A stretch of 34,823 nucleotides of DNA from Branchiostoma floridae (taxonomy: Eukaryota > Chordata > Leptocardii > Amphioxiformes > Branchiostomatidae): contig NC_049981.1 in NCBI RefSeq assembly GCF_000003815.2, forward strand, positions 7,212,535 through 7,247,357, in the 5' to 3' direction. The notes beneath the pieces were generated by a model that had not been told where the DNA came from, did not search any database, and was given only the letters and a program-made list of their open reading frames with translations. Every line of letters starts with the position of its first letter. Within the stretch, counting starts at the first letter, position 1. A program made the position numbers and the translations under genes. Positions 29,301 to 34,823 of this stretch are shown one piece after another.

Positions 29301-32014
29301 CCTAACACCCGCCGGCCCACGAACCAGCTGGCCCCAACTATCACTTGCGATAGTTGGGGACCGGCGTAAGTGGGGCCAGCTGGTAGTGGGGCGGGTGCAT
29401 AGAGGCGGGAGGGCGCGCGTTAGGCAGGGGATCGGTAACTCTTATATGCGAAGCTTCTCGAGCTGGTTTCCCAGGGTACCGAATTTCAGACTTAATAGAC
29501 AAGTCACATATAATTTGTGAGACATGGTCAGACAACCAGTGACCTGGCCCAGTGAAAGGTCATCAACCCTGAGGCTATTGACAGGATGGTCCTGTCAACA
29601 ATGAAAAAGATTGCAGTATTGACGTCAACAGTGGGAAACAATTAGCACTGTTGACACCTATCAATCCTGTCAACAGTGCATTTTCTGACTACTGTTGATC
29701 ATCATGTCAACAGTGCTAATTTTTCCACTGTTGACAGGATCATCCCATCAACAGTGCAGATTTGATAGGATGCCTGTTAAGTAGTGTGTCATACCTCCTT
29801 TCTACTAGGACGGCGCTTTCGCCGAGCTCTCTTTGCGACCTAACATTTGACAGAACCCTCAATGAATTGTATGCAAAAAATACGGACCTTTTTACGATTT
29901 GTGTGTTTTGTTGTCTTTTCAGTCACGCTTTTACATCTTGTTTGATATGTCCGGTATTAAATCGACGGTTACACACATCTGTTTTAGGTCGCAGTGAGAG
30001 CGCAGCGCGATCGCCGTCTGGTGGAAAGGGAGTATCAAGAATTCAAAACATTCAATTACGCCGGGTTCACACACGCGTATATTCAAGACCGTATGAGGTC
30101 CGTATGGAAATCTTATCCTCTACCAGGTTCAACAGGTTACTGGAGAAATAGAAGGAATTGGACAAATATAGACACATGATACGCCAGAGGTTTAGCTGTC
30201 GCGAGGAGTATGGTTTGGAACCAAGTAACTCCTTTGGCATCTCATCTATCTATATTTGTCTTGTCCAGTTTATCTTTTTGTATTATTACAACATATGTGG
30301 TAGCTTCTTTCTTATTTATGATTTCATTGATCATACATCTGGTTTAAGTATAGAGGAGGAGGGCTCAGCATAAACTGTGAAGGTTTTTCCCTCCTCCTGC
30401 ACCTGTTTTATGTTCTATTCTTTTCTGTATTTATTATCATTTTGTTGTGCAAATAAGTAAACAAGCAAACAAGCAAACAAACAATTCCGATTATTTTTTT
30501 CGACGACCTGAGAAGCCTGCTAGAGGCTAAGACGTCCATACGGATCTCATACGGATTTTCACGATATACGCACGTGTGAACCCATCTTTACAAATCTGAC
30601 GTACCTCTCTCTTTCCACGCACCCCCAGCCCTGACGCTCCCGGTTCTTGTCGTTGGCTCGAGCGTACTTCTCTTTGATCTCAGCGGGCAGGGCGTAAAAC
30701 CTGTCGGTTACATCATACATCGCGTCCACCTGCAGGGACAGGAAAGTTAATAGAATTTGTCATCAATCAGTGACTAGTTTTGACAGGTAAACACACGTAC
30801 CTCCAGATTTTCGATGGCTATCAGTCCATCATGTTCACGGAGTGGCCTAGTTCTCGCGAGAGTTGCGAGGACTAGGTCGAGACTTGCGTGGATCTTCTGC
30901 CCCTTACCCCCGCCTCCAACGAAGGCGTTGAACTCATCAGCGAAGGGAAATCTCTTCAACGAAGGGAAAGGAAAGAAAGGAAAGTGATCTCGATCCAGTT
31001 TTAGCTCACTGATGAGCTAGTATTCCACTTGTCGTGACAGAGAGGACAGACGCTATTCACAAGTGCACTTGTGAAGTAAAGGTGACACTAGTGTGGTATA
31101 CTGGTATCACTTATCAAGTTGGCAACTACATACACTAATGGCTTCGACATTGGTGTCATTTTTACAACTATCCAATAAGTTTCACTTCTGCAACTACGGC
31201 CATGCCTACCTTAATGGTGTCACCTCTACTGTCACAGCGACAATAATTAGGATACAATAAAACCTATTTGCCCATTTTAGTACACTACCGTCATGTTGAC
31301 CATCCCTGCAGAAGAAAAATCAAGAGCGCGCTTATGTCATTCAATTTACTTGCTGTGGACTTACCAAGAAGTGAGAAGAAGACGAACTTATACACTAGAC
31401 TGATCTGATTGAGTAAAACATTTTTGGCAATTGTGTACAGAATACAATTCCAGGGGCCCCATGAAAAGCATTGTTAGTCACCGATGGGAGCTTACCCTGG
31501 TAAAAGAATACAGAAATGAATAGATAGATAAATAAACATAAAATCTTTCTACGATATTAGTGTCCGATGTCCAATTTTGGCAACTTGCCGCATATATCTA
31601 CTTATTTTGCAGCAACTTTGCACGATTTCAATATGGTTGAAAATTCACGCGGTTTCAATATGGTTGAAAAAGTGCACGCGCGGCCGCGCGGATGCCATCC
31701 ATATAATCAAAGGAGCATGACTTAAATGGTCTCTATGCAACCGTTTTGTACTTGGTGTTGATTTACTTGGTCTAGCAATGCGCGTCCTTAATTGTATCAA
31801 TAAGGGGGAAGGGGGACATTTTAAGTGGTTAAGCTGTACCTGTTGTCAAACGTACCTGCTCTTCAGAAATTCCCGTATTCTTCAGGTAAGCGAAGCCCGA
31901 CGTTGTGAAGGAGTGCATGAGTTCTTTCGTCAGGGCTTCCATGTCGGCCTCGGAGATGTTCTCCTTGTCGAGGCTATAGGCCGAGAAGTCAATGACCCTT
32001 ATGTAATCACCCAT
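23142..32014 (-). CDS. 2-oxoglutarate/Fe(II)-dependent dioxygenase, isopenicillin N synthase-like family (spliced)
   Basis: Coding exons on the minus strand: 32014-31856, 30729-30605, 27893-27812, 26612-26499, 25347-25171, 24471-24361, 23321-23142. All are GT-AG and in phase, giving 315 aa, typical for the family. An N-terminal non-haem dioxygenase region (residues 1 to about 120, starting MGDYIRVIDFSAYS) is followed by a 2OG-Fe(II) jelly-roll domain. The iron ligands are His202 and Asp204 (AEHTDIGCVTLLFQD) and His258 (KHRVNIP). The 2OG-binding R-x-S is Arg273-Arg-Ser275 (RRRSIAFF). GTVVINIGDML is the usual strand between. This fold oxidises small organic substrates; the physiological substrate of animal members is unknown to me. 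A non-coding upstream exon is needed, because an acceptor lies 18 bases before the ATG. It is convergent with RCC1. Confidence 0.93.
23826..23986. mobile_element. Foldback element with 9-bp target duplication (A)
   Basis: TTGCCTCCATAGCAGGC...GCCTGCTATGGAGGCTA, flanked by the direct repeat GATCTTAGT (23817-23825 and 23987-23995). The 9-bp duplication suggests a Mutator-like origin. Non-coding, 161 bp, in the last dioxygenase intron. Confidence 0.8.
24005..24350 (-). mobile_element. SINE copy (antisense), interrupted by a foldback element
   Basis: Reading the minus strand: CGTGTGGCACAACGGCAGGG (A-box region), then the GGGTTCAAATCC box (at the right of the interruption it is split), then GCCTTGTGCCCTTGGG, GCACTTTACACGACTTTCC and GGATAGGACGTTAAT, the same order as the full SINE. 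The insertion 24131-24287 separates its head from its body. Confidence 0.8.
24131..24287. mobile_element. Foldback element with 9-bp target duplication (B), nested in SINE
   Basis: AGCCTCCATAGC...GCTATGGAGGCT, flanked by AGGACCTTT on both sides (24122-24130 and 24288-24296). Its core 24200-24277 is a perfect 78-bp palindrome centred on GAATTC. Termini match element A at 23826. Confidence 0.9.
24361..24471 (-). CDS. Dioxygenase coding exon 6
   Basis: 37 codons, acceptor TTTGAAAG, donor GTAAGTCAAC. It encodes PPIPGTVVINIGDMLQWWT and ADKLVST. The exon's donor lies about 15 bp from the head of an antisense SINE. Confidence 0.93.
24560..25165. other. Dioxygenase intron, probable repeat-derived sequence
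   Basis: Two related stretches occur: ACATAAGCATCCTCCTACGC with ACCGGCTAATCGCC (about 24590-24635) and CATAGCTCCATCCTCCTACGC with CAACGGCTGACTGCC (about 24797-24845). The words AAATTCTATTCGGTA also recur at 24546 and 25086. Probably old element remnants; I cannot assign a family. Confidence 0.35.
25171..25347 (-). CDS. Dioxygenase coding exon 5 (iron ligands His-x-Asp)
   Basis: 59 codons, phase 0, acceptor TACAACAG, donor GTTAGC. It encodes LRCTHYPPTP, then RCAEHTDIGCVTLLFQD and PGLE. It contains two of the three iron ligands (H202, D204). Confidence 0.95.
25373..25674 (-). pseudogene. Penelope-like element 3' end with GIY-YIG endonuclease tail (broken)
   Basis: The minus strand reads SLDKVKILDSEQDFFARGVK, then EAV, stop, IRAHRPTLNRDGG and LSDTYDSLL. 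This is the C-terminal tail of the GIY-YIG endonuclease domain of Penelope-like retroelements. One TAA interrupts where Tyr is expected. The coding part is followed by the GTGTTGGAAAGAAAGTTTAG 3' flank. Confidence 0.75.
25675..25885 (+). pseudogene. Inverted partner copy of the Penelope-like 3' end (internally deleted)
   Basis: On the plus strand SLDKVKILDSEQD is repeated in opposite orientation to the 25373-25674 copy. It then jumps directly from FARG to the 3' flank (TATATCAATTCGTGTTGG), omitting the remainder of the endonuclease tail. The two copies are head to head. Confidence 0.75.
25908..26134. mobile_element. Small TIR element CCCTGTCACATT
   Basis: CCCCTGTCACATT at the left and AATGTGACAGGG at the right bound 227 bp, with secondary inverted matches CGATTCTCGGGCG / CGATCGATTTTCG. 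Non-coding, in a dioxygenase intron. Confidence 0.6.
26499..26612 (-). CDS. Dioxygenase coding exon 4
   Basis: 38 codons, phase 0, acceptor TTTTACCAG, donor GTACGTGA. It encodes SWPYEVPEFEETCLNFYAAC, then LTFRVLELVARGQGIE, the conserved 'WP...P.F......Y...C..L...VL.L.A.G' block. Confidence 0.9.
26960..27140 (-). mobile_element. tRNA-derived SINE-like fragment with B box
   Basis: On the minus strand GAGTTCGAATCCCC is a good B-box core following a tRNA-like stretch, but no convincing A box or cloverleaf is visible. A poly-G tract lies at 27000-27010. Probably a SINE of another subfamily. Confidence 0.4.
27197..27402. mobile_element. Foldback element TTACGGTTACATTTCC
   Basis: TTACGGTTACATTTCCAAAC / GTTTGGAAATGTGACCGTAA arms continue inward with CGGGGCCCGATCGGG / CCGACCGGGCCCCG. 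Imperfect inverted repeat, about 200 bp, non-coding. Confidence 0.7.
27507..27751. mobile_element. Foldback element TACCCTGGGA with 8-bp target duplication (C)
   Basis: TACCCTGGGAGC...GGCTCCCAGGGTA with inner pairs CCCAAGGCAGTCAGCCCGC / GCGGGCCTGACTGTCTTGGG, flanked by CTCGTCTC on both sides. It ends about 60 bp from dioxygenase coding exon 3. Confidence 0.8.
27812..27893 (-). CDS. Dioxygenase coding exon 3
   Basis: 82 nt between a GGGTTAG acceptor and a GTTAGT donor. It completes the split codon and reads VGGLSGSDRPADLKEYFGI, then KIPLIEDE. It is collinear with 'DLKE.F.I' in the family. Confidence 0.82.
27963..28458 (+). mobile_element. Full-length tRNA-derived SINE with 11-bp target duplication
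   Basis: A tRNA-like head with a TGGCGCAACGATAG A-box region and a GGTTCGAATCC B box (28017-28027), a long body (CCGATCTTGTGCCC, GGCACTTTACACGACTTTCC, CCCTCGGATAGGACGTTAAA) and a short (GAAC)n tail. AATCTTATGTG repeats exactly at 27952-27962 and 28459-28469. It can serve as the reference for the truncated copies at 10608, 17305, 24005 and 28893. Confidence 0.9.
28440..28458 (+). repeat. (GAAC)n SINE tail
   Basis: Five uninterrupted tetranucleotide units at the 3' end of the full-length SINE. Confidence 0.85.
28660..28675 (+). repeat. Poly-G tract
   Basis: Twelve or more consecutive G following GATGA; a candidate G-quadruplex or sequencing-sensitive tract. Confidence 0.8.
28893..29058 (-). 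mobile_element. SINE copy (antisense), 3'-truncated
   Basis: The plus strand shows CTATCCGAGGGACGGCCCTA, GAAAGTCGTGTAAAGTGC, then a degenerate B-box region and ATTGCGCCACACAG, the reverse of the reference SINE. It has an internal deletion around the GGCACAAG words. Confidence 0.75.
29221..29478. mobile_element. Foldback element TATCCTGGGA with 9-bp target duplication (D)
   Basis: TATCCTGGGA at left and TCCCAGGGTA at right, flanked by CCGAATTTC on both sides (29212-29220 and 29479-29487). The centre is a GC-rich hairpin around CAACTATCACTTGCGATAGTTG. The termini match element C. Confidence 0.88.
29570..29762. repeat. Cluster of TGTCAACAGTG / CACTGTTGACA motifs in both orientations
   Basis: At least eight copies of an 8-11 bp word (CTGTTGACAGGAT, ATCCTGTCAACAGTG and variants) alternate in orientation across 190 bp, giving a chain of potential small hairpins. 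Confidence 0.75.
30062..30587. mobile_element. TIR element GGGTTCACACACGCGTAT
   Basis: GGGTTCACACACGCGTATAT...CCGTATGAGGTCCGTATGG is mirrored by CCATACGGATCTCATACGG...ATATACGCACGTGTGAACCC. Arms of about 55 bp bound a 525-bp element with no intact transposase. A fragment resembling foldback elements A and B sits near 30508-30525. Confidence 0.75.
30445..30485 (+). repeat. (AAACAAGC)n tail-like repeat
   Basis: AGTAAACAAGCAAACAAGCAAACAAACAA, reminiscent of the simple-repeat tail of a non-LTR element, with a CCTCCTCCTGCACC stretch upstream. No RT coding was found. Confidence 0.5.
30605..30729 (-). CDS. Dioxygenase coding exon 2
   Basis: Acceptor CCCTGCAG, donor GTACGTCAG, 125 nt. It encodes VDAMYDVTDRFYALPAEIKE, then KYARANDKN and GWGCVERE, the F..LP.E.K.KY motif of the N-terminal dioxygenase region. 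Confidence 0.92.
31060..31245. repeat. Dispersed GTGACACTAGTGTGGTA motif cluster
   Basis: GGTGACACTAGTGTGGTATAC, CATTGGTGTCATTTTTACAAC, TTCACTTCTGCAACTACGG and TGGTGTCACCTCTACTGTCAC resemble the loop repeats of the two long foldback elements, but without their arms. Confidence 0.45.
31856..32014 (-). CDS. Dioxygenase coding exon 1 (start codon)
   Basis: The ATG is at 32014. The exon extends to 32032 at a TCCTCCACAG acceptor, so the 5' UTR is spliced. 53 codons: MGDYIRVIDFSAYS to GFAYLKNTGISEEQ, the standard start of the family ('F...GF.Y..NHGI'). The donor is GTACGT. Confidence 0.92.
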
Positions 32015-32125
32015 CTTTTCCGGTAGCCTGGCCTGTGGAGGATAGGTCAGTCTATGTCACACATATCATCCCATAATTACAACCCGACGAACTGGTCTGT
32101 CTAAGAAGCCCTATGTCAGAGGAGA

Positions 32126-32143
32126 TACTGTAAATGCATTTTA
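32126..32143 (+). mobile_element. TACTGTAAATGC MITE left end, cut by gap
   Basis: TACTGTAAATGCATTTTA followed directly by N matches the terminus of the MITEs at 5087 and 22919. Confidence 0.6.
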
Positions 32144-33123
32144 NNNNNNNNNNNNNNNNNNNNNNNNNNNNNNNNNNNNNNNNNNNNNNNNNNNNNNNNN
32201 NNNNNNNNNNNNNNNNNNNNNNNNNNNNNNNNNNNNNNNNNNNNNNNNNNNNNNNNNNNNNNNNNNNNNNNNNNNNNNNNNNNNNNNNNNNNNNNNNNNN
32301 NNNNNNNNNNNNNNNNNNNNNNNNNNNNNNNNNNNNNNNNNNNNNNNNNNNNNNNNNNNNNNNNNNNNNNNNNNNNNNNNNNNNNNNNNNNNNNNNNNNN
32401 NNNNNNNNNNNNNNNNNNNNNNNNNNNNNNNNNNNNNNNNNNNNNNNNNNNNNNNNNNNNNNNNNNNNNNNNNNNNNNNNNNNNNNNNNNNNNNNNNNNN
32501 NNNNNNNNNNNNNNNNNNNNNNNNNNNNNNNNNNNNNNNNNNNNNNNNNNNNNNNNNNNNNNNNNNNNNNNNNNNNNNNNNNNNNNNNNNNNNNNNNNNN
32601 NNNNNNNNNNNNNNNNNNNNNNNNNNNNNNNNNNNNNNNNNNNNNNNNNNNNNNNNNNNNNNNNNNNNNNNNNNNNNNNNNNNNNNNNNNNNNNNNNNNN
32701 NNNNNNNNNNNNNNNNNNNNNNNNNNNNNNNNNNNNNNNNNNNNNNNNNNNNNNNNNNNNNNNNNNNNNNNNNNNNNNNNNNNNNNNNNNNNNNNNNNNN
32801 NNNNNNNNNNNNNNNNNNNNNNNNNNNNNNNNNNNNNNNNNNNNNNNNNNNNNNNNNNNNNNNNNNNNNNNNNNNNNNNNNNNNNNNNNNNNNNNNNNNN
32901 NNNNNNNNNNNNNNNNNNNNNNNNNNNNNNNNNNNNNNNNNNNNNNNNNNNNNNNNNNNNNNNNNNNNNNNNNNNNNNNNNNNNNNNNNNNNNNNNNNNN
33001 NNNNNNNNNNNNNNNNNNNNNNNNNNNNNNNNNNNNNNNNNNNNNNNNNNNNNNNNNNNNNNNNNNNNNNNNNNNNNNNNNNNNNNNNNNNNNNNNNNNN
33101 NNNNNNNNNNNNNNNNNNNNNNN
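32144..33123. other. Assembly gap (980 N)
   Basis: Run of N beginning 18 bp inside a foldback-type MITE. The upstream non-coding exon and promoter of the dioxygenase gene may be in it. Confidence 0.99.
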
Positions 33124-33292
33124 ACCACAATTAGTTCAGAGTTTTCGCGATTAGTTTCACTCAAGTGCTTAGCCTTGATACTTAGGCACTGAAGGTTTAT
33201 ACAAGGTTACCCCCCGAAGTTCGAAGTACCACTAACATCAGTCATCGTTTATCCTGTTGGAATTGTAAGGTGCAGACGAAGTTTAACATAAG

Positions 33293-33451
33293 ACCTTGCA
33301 AAACGCTGCCATACTGAATTCCATCAAGTCCGGAAGTCAGTGGAAACAGCTACCAGACCTGGTCGTCCCTCGTCTGCCATGGATGAGGCATCTGTCGGAG
33401 GACCAACCTGGGAGGTCCTACAAGATCGGTGTCCAGAGCTACATCAAATAA
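33293..33451 (+). other. Short open frame of unknown origin
   Basis: A 52-codon frame bounded by stops reads QNAAILNSIKSGSQWKQLPD, then PWMRHLSEDQPG and KIGVQSYIK. Its composition looks protein-like, but there is no good acceptor before it and no recognised family. It could be a terminal exon, a decayed element ORF, or chance. Confidence 0.25.
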
Positions 33452-34823
33452 TGGGAGAAATGCAAAACTCTGAGTGGTTCCTATGAAGAGAAAGACTAAT
33501 AACTGTGCCAAGTTTCATTAATCTCCTGCTATGGGAAATGGGTCAGGGATATTACTTATTGAATGCCCCTCGTAGTCATAAGAAATACAGCCAGGGCTCC
33601 CAACTAGCCGGAGGCTATTATCAAGGGCTAGCCCTGGTAACAATACAAAATACATTATACAATAGTATACAATGTACAACAGTATTAACTATACAGGTAA
33701 CTTTGACAACAGAGGCGATCCGTGTTTACAGCTTGACTAGCAGTCGTAAGATCTAGAATGTCAGTCTATTATATAAATAATATTACTCGGTTATCTATAT
33801 AAGGCTAGTTAGTCAGCGATTAACGCTTGATTAGATCTCAGCTCTCGCCGGTCTTGGGTCAGATTACCATAACCGTAACTATGGGGACAACTCGAACAGA
33901 AAGGCAGGCTCTATGAATTGGAAATATATATGATAAAATGCTTATGATATGATTTTTGTATGATGGCATTTTTTGTTGAAAGCATATCACAATACATGTA
34001 CGATCTTTGAAAAAGCCTGACTCGTAGAGCCGGCAGTTTTGAAGAAAGCTAGAGACTAAACTTATGTCACTTCTGTCCGGACATGAGAGCTACCTTCCAC
34101 CCAAAAATCGTGACCATCGCATTTCCAGAACACGAGATATAAGATCCGGAAGTTCCGCTGCAGTACCAAAGAAATGTGCTTGCCGCTTGGGGTGCCAAAA
34201 TCTAATCTACCACCCTAACAACATATATACCAAATATGAAACCAATTCCATGCAGCCATTCTTGAGTTATACTGTACATAGACAGACAAAGGCAACTGAC
34301 AAGACGGTAAGCTTATTAATATTTCATGGAGGTTATGATACAACACAATAAAACAGTATCCCAGGAAAAATGCATACCAAATGGTGTAAGACATGCTTAT
34401 ACTTTGATATGCTCAAAATCCATTGAGTCATGATACTTTTTCCGGGTCATATCCTAAAAACCAGGCAAACTAGTCTTAGATGATCGAAAATGTCAGAGAC
34501 TATCTGACGGATTATGTTTAAATCTCTTGGGTGTATTTTCTACTTTGCCAGCATCTATTGAAAGGGTCACAGGTAAAAAGTCGAAAGAAGACACGAAATT
34601 TTTGGAGTATCCTCTTCTTTCATGCTGAATGTTACAAGAAAAATCATGCCTTGGTATTAAATTTGTGTCAAAGTTTGATCAATGAAGCGTCTTAATATTT
34701 CAATACCCCAGAGGGTACACATGTAGCACAATGGAAACCTAGGTGCCCTAAGCTTGGGTCCTTCATTTTAACGTTACCATATCACTATATATACACGTCT
34801 TTTATTTCATTAACCCACCCATA
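33452..34823. other. Right-end region without a supported gene
   Basis: AT-rich sequence. Around 34200-34290 ACCAAATATGAAACCAATTC...TTCTTGAGTTATACTGTACA...AGACAGACAAAG has the wording of a dispersed repeat common in marine invertebrate genomes, with a possible second piece at 34375-34390. No splice-bounded coding was found. Confidence 0.4.

Noticed and set aside
29994-30179. Plus-strand frame AQRDRRLVEREYQEF
   Set aside because: It crosses the left boundary of the GGGTTCACAC inverted-repeat element and has no family match or splice context.
32052-33192. Long open frames across the third gap, and similar ones across the first and second gaps
   Set aside because: They are open only because N codons translate as X; no coding evidence on either side.

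Overview
This is a metazoan genomic scaffold window. It has GT-AG spliced genes, long AT-rich introns, three assembly gaps (3346-4015, 14347-14469, 32144-33123) and dense short transposable elements. Gene structure, tRNA-derived SINEs, numerous MITE-like and foldback elements and Penelope-like fragments point to a cephalochordate (amphioxus, Branchiostoma); the genus is an inference from overall character, not from a database match.

Three protein-coding genes can be reconstructed exon by exon. (1) Dymeclin (DYM), minus strand, runs from the start codon at 7784 to beyond the left edge: eight coding exons are visible, at least one is hidden in the first gap, and the C-terminal part is outside the window. 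(2) RCC1, plus strand, has its ATG at 12836 and stop at 21185-21187: eight coding exons give 444 aa, a complete seven-bladed Ran nucleotide-exchange factor. (3) A 2-oxoglutarate/Fe(II)-dependent dioxygenase of the isopenicillin N synthase-like superfamily, minus strand, has its ATG at 32014 and stop at 23142: seven coding exons give 315 aa with the complete H-x-D...H iron triad and R-x-S motif.

DYM and RCC1 are divergent. Between them, at about 9620-9720, is a compact housekeeping-type promoter with ETS, DR1, TCGCGAGA and two NRF1-type palindromes, followed by a YY1-type motif downstream. RCC1 and the dioxygenase converge tail to tail, about 0.6 kb apart.

The rest is intron and repeat. The most striking items are: two large foldback elements built from CCTAGG-centred palindromes, one in a DYM intron and one in an RCC1 intron (the second runs into an assembly gap); a run of three extra tandem copies (149-155 bp) of an intron-end plus exon-start segment in RCC1; a similar, decayed ~160-bp duplication in DYM; four foldback elements with 8-9 bp target duplications in 6 kb of dioxygenase introns, one containing a perfect 78-bp palindrome; an inverted pair of Penelope-like element 3' ends; and a full-length SINE with an 11-bp target duplication. 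The right end (33124-34823) contains no gene I can support.

The three genes act in separate pathways (Golgi/ER trafficking, the nuclear Ran gradient, and small-molecule oxidation). Their proximity implies at most a shared promoter for DYM and RCC1.
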